Shown: positions 19,054-27,520, counted from the stretch's first letter. The stretch is 46,479 nt of DNA from JBBIRM01 sp037441765 (GCA_037441765.1 JBBIRM010000008.1:1-46479), one strand, 5' to 3'. Numbers and translations are program-made. The notes: generated by a model not told the origin, from the letters alone.

Positions 19054-19947
19054 CTAAACCCTTTCCGCGCATCTCAGCCTGGCGCTTCTTGATTTCGGAT
19101 TCCTCTCCCTTTCTATTAAAGATGGGCGGATAGGTTTTTTGGTAATCTGTTTCATTACTCCTTCTCGCTCCAGGGTTCGAAAGGCTTCCTTAACCAAACG
19201 ATCTTCAAGGGAATGGAAAGAAAGAATGCAGATCCTTCCCCCCTTTTTTAAAAACCTCCATCCTGTCTCCAATATCTTCTTTAGATTTTCTAACTCATCG
19301 TTCACCATTATCCTCAGGGCCTGGAAGGTTTTTGTGGCAGGATCGATCTTTCGCGAGTGAAACCTTTGGGGAATGGCCTGATGCACAATCCTTCTTAAAA
19401 CCTGCGTGGTCAGAATGGGACTGATACTTCTTTCACGGACGATCCCTTCAGCGATCCTCCTGGCCCATCTCTCTTCCCCATAATTCAATAGGATCTTCTC
19501 CAACTCCTTTTCGGAGAGTTGATTGACGAGATCTCTCGCTGTAACCTCCCTTCTCTTGTCCATCCTCATATCAAGAGGACCTTCTTTTTGAAAACTAAAT
19601 CCCCTCTCTCCTCTCTCCAACTGGATCGTTGAGACCCCTAAATCAAATAATAGACCATCAACCTCCTGTAAATTGATTGACTTCAATAATTCTGGCAAAT
19701 AGACAAAATTCTCCCGATAAATTCTTACCCTATCCCCAAATGGGAGAAGAATTTTCTTTGCTTCATTGATTGACTCCTCATCCCATTCCACCCCTATGAG
19801 AATGCCGTCTGGCCCTGTTCGCCTTAAAATCTCAAAAGCGTGCCCGCCTCCTCCCAATGTTGCATCCACATAGGTTTTCCCAGGGCCACACTTTAAAAGA
19901 GCCATCACCTCCTCCACTAAGACTGGAAGGTGATGAAATCCTCTCAT
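19054..19947 (-). CDS. rsmH: 16S rRNA (cytosine1402-N4)-methyltransferase RsmH
   Basis: SAM-dependent enzyme (formerly MraW) that methylates 16S rRNA C1402. The beginning HHLPVLVEEVMALL, then YVDATLGGGGHAFEIL (SAM loop), FDLGVSTIQLERGERGFSF, LDMRMD and the C-terminal LSFHSLEDRLVKEAF are diagnostic. I choose ATG 19947 (297 residues), which places the HxPVL motif near the N-terminus as in relatives. The frame is open back to a GTG at 19995, and neither start has a clear ribosome site. It is the second gene of the dcw cluster. Confidence 0.96.
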   Translation of the reverse strand: MRGFHHLPVLVEEVMALLKCGPGKTYVDATLGGGGHAFEILRRTGPDGILIGVEWDEESINEAKKILLPFGDRVRIYRENFVYLPELLKSINLQEVDGLLFDLGVSTIQLERGERGFSFQKEGPLDMRMDKRREVTARDLVNQLSEKELEKILLNYGEERWARRIAEGIVRERSISPILTTQVLRRIVHQAIPQRFHSRKIDPATKTFQALRIMVNDELENLKKILETGWRFLKKGGRICILSFHSLEDRLVKEAFRTLEREGVMKQITKKPIRPSLIERERNPKSRSARLRCAERV

Positions 19948-20010
19948 CAACGAGTCGTCGTTTTGAGTGTCCCACTGAGAGATTTTGGGATTCACGGATA
20001 AAACTCGCCT

Positions 20011-20451
20011 TCATAATCCAAGATCCGCTAACACATCTCTGATCTTTTCAAAACTCTCCTCTGCCCTTCTGGCCTCCTCTTCCCACCGTTCCTTGGCAAA
20101 TATTTCGATCCACTTCCCCTCGCCTACCAGTACAACATCTTTTCGGAAATTGGCATACTCCCTCAGTGTCTGTGGAATAAGAAGCCTTCCCTGTTTATCA
20201 ATCACACAATCAATAGCGCTCGAATAGAAGAATCTAAAAAAGGCGCTTGTCTCTTTTCTAAGAAGGGAGAAAGAGCCTGCCTTCTGTTCAATTAGAGACC
20301 ATTCCTCATAGGGGAAAGCAATTAGACAGTGGTCAAAATTGGTGATGACAAGACGTTCATCATATTTTTCTTTTAGGATATCTCTAAATTTTGAAGGGAT
20401 ACTAATGCGACCCTTAGGATCTATGGTATGCTCATACCTTCCCCGAAACAT
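20011..20451 (-). CDS. mraZ: Transcriptional regulator MraZ
   Basis: First gene of the dcw operon. Two SpoVT/AbrB-type swapped-hairpin DNA-binding repeats are visible: MFRGRYEHTIDPKGRISIP at the start and AIDCVIDKQGRLLIPQTLRE around residues 80-100. In E. coli and mollicutes MraZ binds repeated G-rich boxes upstream of its own gene; three such boxes lie just ahead of this gene. ATG 20451 (146 residues) gives the canonical MFRG start; the TTG three codons earlier is less likely. Confidence 0.97.
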   Translation of the reverse strand: MFRGRYEHTIDPKGRISIPSKFRDILKEKYDERLVITNFDHCLIAFPYEEWSLIEQKAGSFSLLRKETSAFFRFFYSSAIDCVIDKQGRLLIPQTLREYANFRKDVVLVGEGKWIEIFAKERWEEEARRAEESFEKIRDVLADLGL

Positions 20452-20481
20452 TAAAATCAACCCCCATTTTTAATTTCCATA

Positions 20482-20506
20482 CCACCTTATTCCACTTTTT
20501 CCCACT
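20482..20506 (-). promoter_or_regulatory. Three MraZ-type boxes with 10-bp period
   Basis: On the minus strand three GTGG cores lie exactly 10 bp apart (20505-20502, 20495-20492, 20485-20482), in contexts AGTGGGAA, AAGTGGAA and AGGTGGTA. Known MraZ operators are short TGGG-like or AAAGTG-like words repeated at about one helical turn before mraZ. These lie between the predicted start site and the mraZ ATG, which suggests autoregulation of the whole cluster. Confidence 0.7.
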
Positions 20507-20517
20507 CAGGCATAAGA

Positions 20518-20544
20518 AATATACCGAAAATTTAAATTTGTCAA
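20518..20544 (-). promoter_or_regulatory. Promoter of the mraZ/dcw operon
   Basis: The minus strand reads TTGACA (20544-20539), a 15-nt spacer, then TATATT (20523-20518). Shifting the -10 to a 17-nt spacer gives the poorer TATTTC. It sits about 70 nt before the mraZ ATG and just upstream of the MraZ boxes. The -35 is a perfect consensus in an AT-rich setting. Confidence 0.65.
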
Positions 20545-20785
20545 GTAAAATTTTATAGTTATTAAAATTTTTAACCTATTTTCTTTAAACCCAATATCTA
20601 TCCCCCAATAAACCTTTTGCCCCAATATTTAGTTGATTAATTCCCTTAGAAGAATAGATTTTTTCTAAAATGATTGTTAGCAAATTAACTTCTTAGTGCC
20701 AGCATTCGAAGGCTTTTCCACCCCACCTCCCCAGTCTATAAAACTCGTTTTAAATACTTTTTCAGAGATCTCCCCTTATAAAAAT
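20545..20785. other. AT-rich divergent spacer between mraZ and ligA, no further gene seen
   Basis: This part of the 370-nt gap shows no convincing reading frame on either strand and no strong hairpin. A small imperfect inverted repeat TTAGAA...TTCTAA lies near 20645-20670. The useful signals are at its edges: the mraZ promoter on one side and the ligA promoter on the other. Confidence 0.5.
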
Positions 20786-20814
20786 TTGACAACGCCTTCT
20801 GGCCTATCTAAAAT
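20786..20814 (+). promoter_or_regulatory. Sigma-70 promoter of ligA
   Basis: TTGACA (20786-20791), 17-nt spacer, TAAAAT (20809-20814). Transcription should start near 20820-20822, only a few bases before the ligA ATG at 20824. No ribosome site can fit in that distance. Confidence 0.7.
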
Positions 20815-20823
20815 ATTTATTTG

Positions 20824-22812
20824 ATGGCAACAGAGGCTATTAAAAAGAGGGTTGAGAAGTTAAGGGAGGAGATTGAGTATCACAACTACCGTTACTATAT
20901 CCTTGACCAACCAGAAATCTCCGATGCTCAATATGATCGATTGATGAGAGAACTCGAGGAACTCGAAGAGCAATACCCTGAGCTTCGCTCTCCCAACTCT
21001 CCTACCCAGAGGGTTGGGGCACCTCCCTTAGAGGCCTTTGAAATTGTCCGTCACACCATCCCCATGCTCAGTTTGGCCAATGCCTTTGATGAGGCCGAGG
21101 CAAGGGATTTTGACAAAAGGGTAAAAAAATTTTTAGGAACCTCTGAGGAGATCAATTATGTGGTAGAACCAAAACTGGATGGTTTGGCCGTGGAACTTGT
21201 CTATGAAAAAGGCCATTTCGTTGTAGGTTCTACTCGTGGGGATGGAATCAATGGTGAGAACATCACCCAGAACCTTCGTACCATCAAGACTATCCCTCTT
21301 CAATTGGTTCGAAAGGAAATCCCTGTTCCAGAGAGATTAGAGGTTCGTGGGGAAGTGATCATGCAGGTTAAGAAGTTTAGAGAACTCAACCGCAAGCGCG
21401 AAGAGATGGGAGAACCCCTTTTTGCAAATCCAAGAAATGCGGCAGCAGGCTCAGTCCGACAACTTGACTCAAAAGTTACGGCAAATCGCCCCCTTGAAAT
21501 CTACTGCTATGGGATTGGAGAAGTCATAGGCTGGACATTTAAAACTCATTGGGAAATTCTCCAGACCCTCTCCAAATGGGGGCTTAGGGTCAACCCCAAT
21601 ATTCGAAAATGCCAAAATATGGATGATGTGCTTCAGTATTATCATGAGATGAGTGAGAGGAGGGAATCTCTTCCTTATGAGATTGACGGAATTGTTATTA
21701 AAGTGGATCGTCTTGATCTTCAGTCAAGGTTAGGGGAAATCGCCCGTAGCCCTCGATGGGCTTTGGCCTTCAAATTTAAACCCAAACAGGAAACCACCAT
21801 CATCGTCCAGGTAGGAAGGACAGGAGCCCTCACCCCTGTAGCGGTGATGGAGCCAGTGAAGGTGGGAGGGGTCGAGGTCAGCAGGGCCACCCTTCACAAC
21901 CAGGACGAGATCGATAAAAAAGACGTGAGGATCGGAGATACCGTGATCATTCAGAGGGCAGGAGATGTCATACCAGAAGTAGTGCAGGTGATCACCTCGA
22001 AACGAAAAGGAACGGAAAAGAAGTTCAGAATGCCCTCCAAGTGTCCGGTCTGTGGGGCAGAGGTCATTAAAGAGGAGGCCATCCATCGCTGTATTGGCCT
22101 CGATTGTCCAGCCCAACTTAAAGGACGGATCAAACATTTTGCCTCAAAAAGGGCGATGGATATCGAAGGCCTTGGCACAAAACTGACGGATCAATTGGTG
22201 GATAAAGGCCTGGTCAAGGATGTGGCAGATATCTATTATCTTAAAAAGGAACAACTGGTTGAATTGGAAAGGATGGCAGATAAATCCGCCCAAAACATCA
22301 TCGATGCTATTGAGAAAAGTAAAACAAAACCCCTATCAAAATTTCTTTACGCATTGGGCATCCGCCATGTAGGTGAAACCACTGCCGAAGACTTGGCTCG
22401 ACATTTCCAAAAACTTGACGATTTCTTTCACCTCTCTGAAGAGGATCTGATGGAAGTGGAAGGTATCGGTCCAGAAGTAGCAGCAAGTGTCCACCAGTTT
22501 TTCAGAGATAAAAAGAATAAAGAATCGATTGAGCGATTGAAAAAGGCTGGGGTAAAGGTGATTGAACCCAAACAAAAGGAGAAGGGTAAACTCACAGGAA
22601 AGACATTTGTTTTCACAGGAACCCTTAAAGCCTTTGGAAGAGACGAGGCTCGAAACATAGTGGAATCCATGGGAGGGATGACGGCTTCGAGCGTTTCGAA
22701 GAAAGTCGACTATGTGGTTGTTGGCGAGAATCCAGGCTCCAAATTCGACAAGGCTAAAGAATTGGGGATCAAAACCCTTACTGAAGAAGAATTTAAGAAG
22801 ATGATCAAGTAG
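20824..22812 (+). CDS. ligA: NAD-dependent DNA ligase LigA
   Basis: Seals nicks in replication and repair using NAD+. Domain order is complete: Ia domain (HNYRYYILDQPEISDAQYD), adenylation domain with K117-LDG, the OB fold (GRTGALTPVAVMEPV and GGVEVSRATLHN), a four-Cys zinc finger (CPVCGA through CIGLDCPAQ), helix-hairpin-helix repeats (IGPEVAASVHQFF region), and a C-terminal BRCT domain (GKTFVFTGTLKAFGRDEAR). 662 residues, normal length. The start is ATG 20824; the frame has a TTG one codon earlier. No Shine-Dalgarno is present and the promoter is so close that the mRNA may be leaderless. The 3' end overlaps nadE by 8 bp, tail to tail. Confidence 0.98.
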   Translation: MATEAIKKRVEKLREEIEYHNYRYYILDQPEISDAQYDRLMRELEELEEQYPELRSPNSPTQRVGAPPLEAFEIVRHTIPMLSLANAFDEAEARDFDKRVKKFLGTSEEINYVVEPKLDGLAVELVYEKGHFVVGSTRGDGINGENITQNLRTIKTIPLQLVRKEIPVPERLEVRGEVIMQVKKFRELNRKREEMGEPLFANPRNAAAGSVRQLDSKVTANRPLEIYCYGIGEVIGWTFKTHWEILQTLSKWGLRVNPNIRKCQNMDDVLQYYHEMSERRESLPYEIDGIVIKVDRLDLQSRLGEIARSPRWALAFKFKPKQETTIIVQVGRTGALTPVAVMEPVKVGGVEVSRATLHNQDEIDKKDVRIGDTVIIQRAGDVIPEVVQVITSKRKGTEKKFRMPSKCPVCGAEVIKEEAIHRCIGLDCPAQLKGRIKHFASKRAMDIEGLGTKLTDQLVDKGLVKDVADIYYLKKEQLVELERMADKSAQNIIDAIEKSKTKPLSKFLYALGIRHVGETTAEDLARHFQKLDDFFHLSEEDLMEVEGIGPEVAASVHQFFRDKKNKESIERLKKAGVKVIEPKQKEKGKLTGKTFVFTGTLKAFGRDEARNIVESMGGMTASSVSKKVDYVVVGENPGSKFDKAKELGIKTLTEEEFKKMIK

Positions 22813-23746
22813 AAGAGAAAATTATATTTTTGTTAAAACCAAAATCGGGAAAATAAATCCTTCTCATATGCTGGGATCTTTCAATTAAATTTTTCACATA
22901 AATGACCTTTCCTTCTTCTATGCCCAATATATTTGCAACCTCCGTATTCCTCCATCCTCTTTCTAATGCCAACAAAATCAAGTCCAACATCTCATAGGGA
23001 ATCCCTATGGCTTCCTCATCGATAATTCCTGGGATGACATCAGGGGAAGGGGGTTTCTCTATGATGTTTAAAGGGAGATTAAGATATCGAGCAAGTTCAC
23101 GGACCTGAGTCTTATACAGATTTATAAGGGGGGAGATGTCGACCGCATCATCACACCCATGTTTTACAAAATATCCAATTTGATATTCACTCCGATTTGC
23201 CGTCCCCACGACCAGACGATTTTCAAGTTCTGCGTGAAGATAAAGAAGCACCATTCTTAATCGATGTTTGATTCGGTAATAGGCATTGCCCCTTTCAAGA
23301 AAAGTCCTAAAGGGCTTCCCCTTAAACCCTTTCAGGCTTGATGAGAATGGAGTTTCTCCTGTTTTTCGATAATAATAATTATAGGCCCACTTAAGAATAG
23401 ATCCCTTTGCGGTCTTTCCCAAAAAAGACATCTTATTTAAGCGAAAGATTTGATAGGTCCCCAATTCTTTTAAAATAGGAGTCAGATCAATACATTTGGT
23501 TTGGATGCCGATTGAATGGACAAAATTGATAGCATCTTTCAAATGCTCCTTTTTTGAATCCTTTTCTGGCATCATGAGGGCCAGTATCTTTTCTGGTCCA
23601 ATTGCTTTCTTACATAAAGCGGCAACCACCGCAGAATCCAATCCTCCGCTTAGACCAAAGATAACCCCCTCCCTCTCCAATTTTTCCATATATGCACGGA
23701 TAAAATTTTCTAAGGATAGAGAAACCTTCTCAGGATCGATTTTCAT
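22805..23746 (-). CDS. nadE: NH3-dependent NAD+ synthetase NadE
   Basis: Amidates deamido-NAD to NAD+ using ATP and ammonia. The PP-loop motif FGLSGGLDSAVVAAL lies near residues 31-45 and the C-terminal signature is GTANRSEYQIGYFVKHGCDD, followed by ISPLINLYKTQVRELA. There is no glutaminase domain, so it is the ammonia-dependent type. At 313 residues it is longer than the compact 250-275-residue enzymes because of an insertion around residues 120-165 (rich in Tyr, Lys and Phe). I believe this occurs in a known subfamily. ATG 23746 is chosen; the frame is open to a TTG at 23779. It shares its 3' end with ligA. Confidence 0.93.
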   Translation of the reverse strand: MKIDPEKVSLSLENFIRAYMEKLEREGVIFGLSGGLDSAVVAALCKKAIGPEKILALMMPEKDSKKEHLKDAINFVHSIGIQTKCIDLTPILKELGTYQIFRLNKMSFLGKTAKGSILKWAYNYYYRKTGETPFSSSLKGFKGKPFRTFLERGNAYYRIKHRLRMVLLYLHAELENRLVVGTANRSEYQIGYFVKHGCDDAVDISPLINLYKTQVRELARYLNLPLNIIEKPPSPDVIPGIIDEEAIGIPYEMLDLILLALERGWRNTEVANILGIEEGKVIYVKNLIERSQHMRRIYFPDFGFNKNIIFSST

Positions 23747-24062
23747 TTGAAATTTTAAGCTTTCTAAGTTGTTCGCCAAATTAAATATCCCCTGGCCATT
23801 TCACGCACTTTTTGAATGCGTTTTATATTAAATTACTGACCCCTTCCCTTTGGCATTGGATACAATTGCTCTTTTTACATCTCCTCCAAACCGGTCATCA
23901 TCTTTGACTAATTATTTAGGCATAATTCAATAAATGTCAAGGTTAAAGGCCAAAAGTGGAAAGACTCCAGATACATTGCTTTTAAAAGACTTTTGTTTTA
24001 ATAAAAATCTACCAAAGAGATTTTAGAGGGTAAAATATCTTATTTTCGTATCATAATTTTTC
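23747..24062. other. Divergent spacer between nadE and tatD
   Basis: The 316-nt gap holds no supported gene. It contains the nadE promoter on the minus strand. Near tatD it is very AT-rich, and CATAAT at 24052-24057 is a possible plus-strand -10 without a clear -35. No ribosome site precedes the tatD ATG. Confidence 0.45.
23913..23940 (-). promoter_or_regulatory. Promoter of nadE
   Basis: The minus strand reads TTGACA (23940-23935), a 16-nt spacer and TAAATA (23918-23913). It would give a leader of about 160 nt before the chosen nadE ATG. Confidence 0.5.
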
Positions 24063-24842
24063 ATGGCTAATTTCTTAGAAAAAATCCCCCTGATTGATGT
24101 TCATGCCCATTTAGAAGAATTGAGTGATCTAACCCTCGCACTCTCCAATGCTAAGGCCTTAGGGATCAAAGGGATTGTTGCAGTGGGAATGGATCTTGAG
24201 TCCAACAAGAAAACCCTAAAAATCGCCCAATTCAATAGGGGGTTTGTTTTTCCTGCAATCGGCTTTCATCCCTGGAGGGTTAGGGAAGATGGGATGGAAG
24301 TTAATTTGTCCTTCATTGAAGATCATCTCAAGGAGTGCATTGCATTGGGTGAAATTGGCTTAGATTACAAAGTGAGTGTAAAGAAAGAATTACAATTGGA
24401 GGTTTTTGATAGGATTCTTACTCTTGCTACTAAATGGGATAAACCCGTAATCCTCCACAGCCGTTTTTCCCATAAAAGAACCTATGAGATGGTAGGTGAA
24501 ATGGGCATAAAAAGGGCGCTCTTTCATTGGTATTCAGGCCCTCTTGACTTATTGAACAAGATCCTCGAAAGCGGATATTTCATCTCTGCCACCCCTGCCC
24601 TGGCCTACAGCCCCCAACATCAAGAGGCCATTAAAAAAACACCTATTGAAAGGATTCTTCTCGAAACCGATTCACCCGTCATCTATCAGGGAAAGGAATC
24701 CAGGCCAATTGATGTTCGAATCTCCCTCGAAGAAGTTTCCCGACTTAAAGGATTAGACCCTAAGGTGGTGGCTAAAGAGACAACCCTTAATGCCGTCCAT
24801 TTTTTCCAAATCCCTTTTAATCCATCCTCACTGTTGTTATAA
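24063..24842 (+). CDS. TatD-family metal-dependent hydrolase
   Basis: Amidohydrolase-superfamily TIM barrel; TatD relatives are divalent-metal nucleases. Visible metal ligands are the H14-x-H16 pair in LIDVHAHLEE, Glu in ALGEIGLDY, His in VILHSRF, His in ALFHWYSGP and Asp in LLETDSPV. The 259-residue length fits the family. There is no ribosome site, and a possible -10 (CATAAT) lies so close that a leaderless transcript is conceivable. It is followed by a nucleoside hydrolase and a ribokinase, so a role in degrading DNA or nucleotides is plausible but not shown. Confidence 0.9.
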   Translation: MANFLEKIPLIDVHAHLEELSDLTLALSNAKALGIKGIVAVGMDLESNKKTLKIAQFNRGFVFPAIGFHPWRVREDGMEVNLSFIEDHLKECIALGEIGLDYKVSVKKELQLEVFDRILTLATKWDKPVILHSRFSHKRTYEMVGEMGIKRALFHWYSGPLDLLNKILESGYFISATPALAYSPQHQEAIKKTPIERILLETDSPVIYQGKESRPIDVRISLEEVSRLKGLDPKVVAKETTLNAVHFFQIPFNPSSLLL

Positions 24843-24887
24843 ATAATGAAAAAAAATGGTTTGAGAAGAAACCGAAGAGGTTTAGTG

Positions 24888-25814
24888 ATGACAAAAAAAG
24901 TGATAATTGATTGTGATGTAGGGGTAGATGATGCTCTGGCATTGATTCTGGCATTCCATTCACCTGAACTGGATGTAAAGGCAGTCACTGGGGTCAGTGG
25001 CAATGTTTCCCTTGAACAGGTTTTTGAAAATATCCAAAAAGTCCTCTCCCTCATTCGACCTAAAAATAAGCCCATGATTGCCAAGGGAGCTTTTAAACCA
25101 TTAAAAGGGAAACCAATTTACGCCCATTCTGTTCATGGAAAGGATGGATTGGGCGGGGCGCAAATAGAGCGAAAAATAGGGGAAAAGTGGTGGCAATCTT
25201 CATCGGATCCTGCAGATAAACTCATTTTGAAGATGGCTCACCAATATCCCCATCAGTTGACTCTAATCGCCACAGGCCCTCTCACTAATCTGGCCTTAGC
25301 GATCCAGAATGATTTTGAGGGGATGAAGAAACTCAAGGAGATCGTCATAATGGGAGGGGCCCTCCGAACAGGAGGAAACATATCCCCTCATGCTGAATTC
25401 AATATTTATTCAGATCCTTTGGCCGCTAAAATTCTGTTAAAATCAGGGCTCCCCATTACAATGGTTCCTTTGGATGTGACCAACCAAGTTAATCTAACCC
25501 CTCAATGGATGGAAGAAAAAGTGATACCAATTAACAACCCCTTCTCAAGATTCGTTGCTGAAGCAACTGGTTATAATTCCACTAACCATCAGTTTAGGAA
25601 CCGAGAGCTCATACACCTCCATGACCCCCTGGCGGTAGGAGTAGTAATCGATCCTTCCTTAGTGAAAAAGGAGAGACTTTCGGTTGATGTGGAGACTGAA
25701 GATGGGGAGTTTTTTGGAAAAACGCTGGAGGTTTCAGGAGATTTAAATGTTGATGTATGCTTGAGCGTCAATGCTAAAAGTTTCATCGAACTCTTCATAT
25801 CCAGATTGGGGTGA
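24888..25814 (+). CDS. Nucleoside hydrolase (inosine/uridine-preferring type)
   Basis: Hydrolyses ribonucleosides to base plus ribose. The N-terminal IIDCDVGVDDALAL is the calcium-binding DxDxGxDD signature of the family (Asp8, Asp10, Asp14, Asp15), in which the usual DTD is DCD. ATGPLTNLALA, IVIMGGA and the C-terminal LIHLHDPLAVG also match. I choose ATG 24888 (308 residues) because GAAGAGG lies 8-12 nt upstream; an upstream ATG at 24846 would add 14 very basic residues. The next gene is ribokinase, 4 nt downstream, giving a nucleoside-to-ribose-5-phosphate pair. Base preference cannot be read from sequence alone. Confidence 0.93.
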   Translation: MTKKVIIDCDVGVDDALALILAFHSPELDVKAVTGVSGNVSLEQVFENIQKVLSLIRPKNKPMIAKGAFKPLKGKPIYAHSVHGKDGLGGAQIERKIGEKWWQSSSDPADKLILKMAHQYPHQLTLIATGPLTNLALAIQNDFEGMKKLKEIVIMGGALRTGGNISPHAEFNIYSDPLAAKILLKSGLPITMVPLDVTNQVNLTPQWMEEKVIPINNPFSRFVAEATGYNSTNHQFRNRELIHLHDPLAVGVVIDPSLVKKERLSVDVETEDGEFFGKTLEVSGDLNVDVCLSVNAKSFIELFISRLG

Positions 25815-25818
25815 TTCC

Positions 25819-26745
25819 ATGCGAAAAAAAATTCTCGTTTTGGGCAATTCCAACATAGATCTAATCTTCAAAATTCCAAGGTTTCATAGTCCTGGTGAGA
25901 CGATTCTGGCCGAAGGTTTTGCTACAGCCTACGGCGGTAAAGGGGCCAACCAGGCAATTACGGCAAAACGTCTTGGCGCTGATGTCCTATTTTTAACCAA
26001 AGTGGGTAACGACCATTATGGAATTGAATATCGCCAAAAACTTATAAAAAATGGACTCGATCCGAGATTTATCCATAGAGACAAAAATCTTCCAACAGGG
26101 ATGGCGGTGATTGAATTAACCCTAAAGGGTGAGAACCGAATTATTGCTTCATTGGGGGCAAACGGTTCTCTCTCGGAAACCGACTTAAAGAAACTCAGTC
26201 CCTTCTGGAAGGGTGTAAAGGTTTTCGTTACTCAATTGGAAATCCCCCTTTCAACAGTAAAAAAAGGCATAAAGTTGGCAAAAGAACATGATGCCCTCAC
26301 TCTTCTCAATCCCTCCCCTCCGGTTTCGATCCCCCCTTCTATTTTATCCCTTATCGATTTTTTGGTTCCTAATGAAGTGGAGGCACAAATCCTTACAGGG
26401 ATAAAATTGCGGAAAAGACATGACATTACGAGAATTGCAAACCGGCTGATAGAAATGGGACCAAAGAATGTGATCATCACCTTAGGCCCTAAAGGCCTTT
26501 TCTTTAAGAATGAAAGCGAAGAGATCTGGATGAAGGCATACAAAGTGAAAGTAATCGATACCACAGGAGCAGGAGACGCCTTTCTGGGGGCTCTTGCCTG
26601 TAGTCTCTATGAAGGCAAATCGATCCGAGAGGCGTTAAGATTTGCCAATGGTGCTGGTGCCCTGGCCACTACAAAGTTGGGCGCTCAACCATCTCTCCCT
26701 TTCAGAAAAGAACTGGAAGGATTCTTATCCAGAATGATCTATTAA
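25819..26745 (+). CDS. rbsK: Ribokinase-type PfkB sugar kinase
   Basis: Phosphorylates ribose (or a close sugar) with ATP. The N-terminal VLGNSNIDLIFKIP and the PfkB signature 1 region GGKGANQA (39-46) plus the C-terminal DTTGAGDAFLGAL (anion hole and catalytic Asp) are classic ribokinase motifs. 308 residues from ATG 25819, which follows TTGGGGTGA at the end of the nucleoside hydrolase gene. The context indicates that ribose released from nucleosides is channelled to ribose-5-phosphate. An adenosine-kinase-like specificity is the main alternative. Confidence 0.88.
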   Translation: MRKKILVLGNSNIDLIFKIPRFHSPGETILAEGFATAYGGKGANQAITAKRLGADVLFLTKVGNDHYGIEYRQKLIKNGLDPRFIHRDKNLPTGMAVIELTLKGENRIIASLGANGSLSETDLKKLSPFWKGVKVFVTQLEIPLSTVKKGIKLAKEHDALTLLNPSPPVSIPPSILSLIDFLVPNEVEAQILTGIKLRKRHDITRIANRLIEMGPKNVIITLGPKGLFFKNESEEIWMKAYKVKVIDTTGAGDAFLGALACSLYEGKSIREALRFANGAGALATTKLGAQPSLPFRKELEGFLSRMIY

Positions 26746-26815
26746 TATATCCTGCATTTCCTTGCTCGATTACTCAGATAAGTGGGACATTATCGATCAT
26801 TTTCCTTTTTCAGGA

Positions 26816-26844
26816 TTGACTTATTTTCGATTCTCCACTATTCT
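26816..26844 (+). promoter_or_regulatory. Promoter of the nitroreductase gene
   Basis: TTGACT (26816-26821), 17-nt spacer, TATTCT (26839-26844). Predicted start near 26851, about 25 nt before the ATG, which itself has AAAGGAGTGATC upstream. Confidence 0.6.
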
Positions 26845-26876
26845 AAGACAAACGCCTCGTCCTAAAGGAGTGATCT

Positions 26877-27383
26877 ATGAATCAAGTATTGGAAACCATT
26901 AAAAATCGTAGAACGATCCGAAGATTTAAAACGGATCCCATCGATGATGAGAAACTTCATCTGATCCTCGAAGCAGGAAGATGGGCCCCTTCCTTCAGTA
27001 ATCTCCAACCATGGAGATTCTTTGTCATTAGAAATCAAAGTTTGAAAAATACACTCGTTATAGCGGTAAGAGAGAGTGTGCTCCATCTTGGAATTAAAGA
27101 AGCCCCTGTGGTCATTATTGTCTCCGTAGATCGAAAGATTGATCCATTATATGCCATTGAAGCAGGAGCCGCTGCCACGCAGAATATCACCTTGGCAGCC
27201 AATAGTTTGGGTTTAGGGGCTGGCTGGATTGGAGTCTGGGGCACCGAGGCAGAAATGGCCATTCAAAAACTCCTTCAACTTCCTGAAACCACTCGTATTG
27301 TCTCCCTGGTTCCAATTGGAATTCCAGATGAGTCTCCTGAGGGTAACAGAAAGCCCCTCGAAGAATTCCTCCACTTTAAATAA
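26877..27383 (+). CDS. Nitroreductase-family FMN oxidoreductase
   Basis: Small flavoprotein of the NfsB/RdxA fold. The start ETIKNRRTIRRFKTDPI holds the Arg-rich FMN phosphate site; WAPSFSNLQPWRFFVI is the second conserved region; and AAATQNITLAANSLGLGAGW and VPIGIPDE complete the pattern. At 168 residues it belongs to the short subfamily. AAAGGAGTGATC precedes ATG 26877, and a TTGACT/TATTCT promoter lies upstream, so it is probably monocistronic. Natural substrate unknown. Confidence 0.92.
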   Translation: MNQVLETIKNRRTIRRFKTDPIDDEKLHLILEAGRWAPSFSNLQPWRFFVIRNQSLKNTLVIAVRESVLHLGIKEAPVVIIVSVDRKIDPLYAIEAGAAATQNITLAANSLGLGAGWIGVWGTEAEMAIQKLLQLPETTRIVSLVPIGIPDESPEGNRKPLEEFLHFK

Positions 27384-27469
27384 TTTTTTCCTGCTATGAG
27401 CCTCATTGGGGAAAAATCCGGAACTCACCCCGAATTATTACTCGGAGCAATTAAATCTTTACAATTATC

Positions 27470-27520
27470 CCCCTCACCCTCCCCTCTCCCAACGCTTGGG
27501 GAGAGGGTTAGGGTGAGGGG
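27470..27520. repeat. CCCCTCACCCT / AGGGTGAGGGG palindromic repeat
   Basis: Outer arms CCCCTCACCCT (27470-27480) and AGGGTGAGGGG (27510-27520) are exact reverse complements. Inner arms CCCTCTCCC and GGGGAGAGGG pair with one bulge, leaving a short loop. Very similar palindromes are dispersed in many environmental bacterial genomes, so this is probably a member of a REP/MITE-like family. It could also end transcription from the nitroreductase gene, but no T-run follows. It is the only copy seen in this window. Confidence 0.65.
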
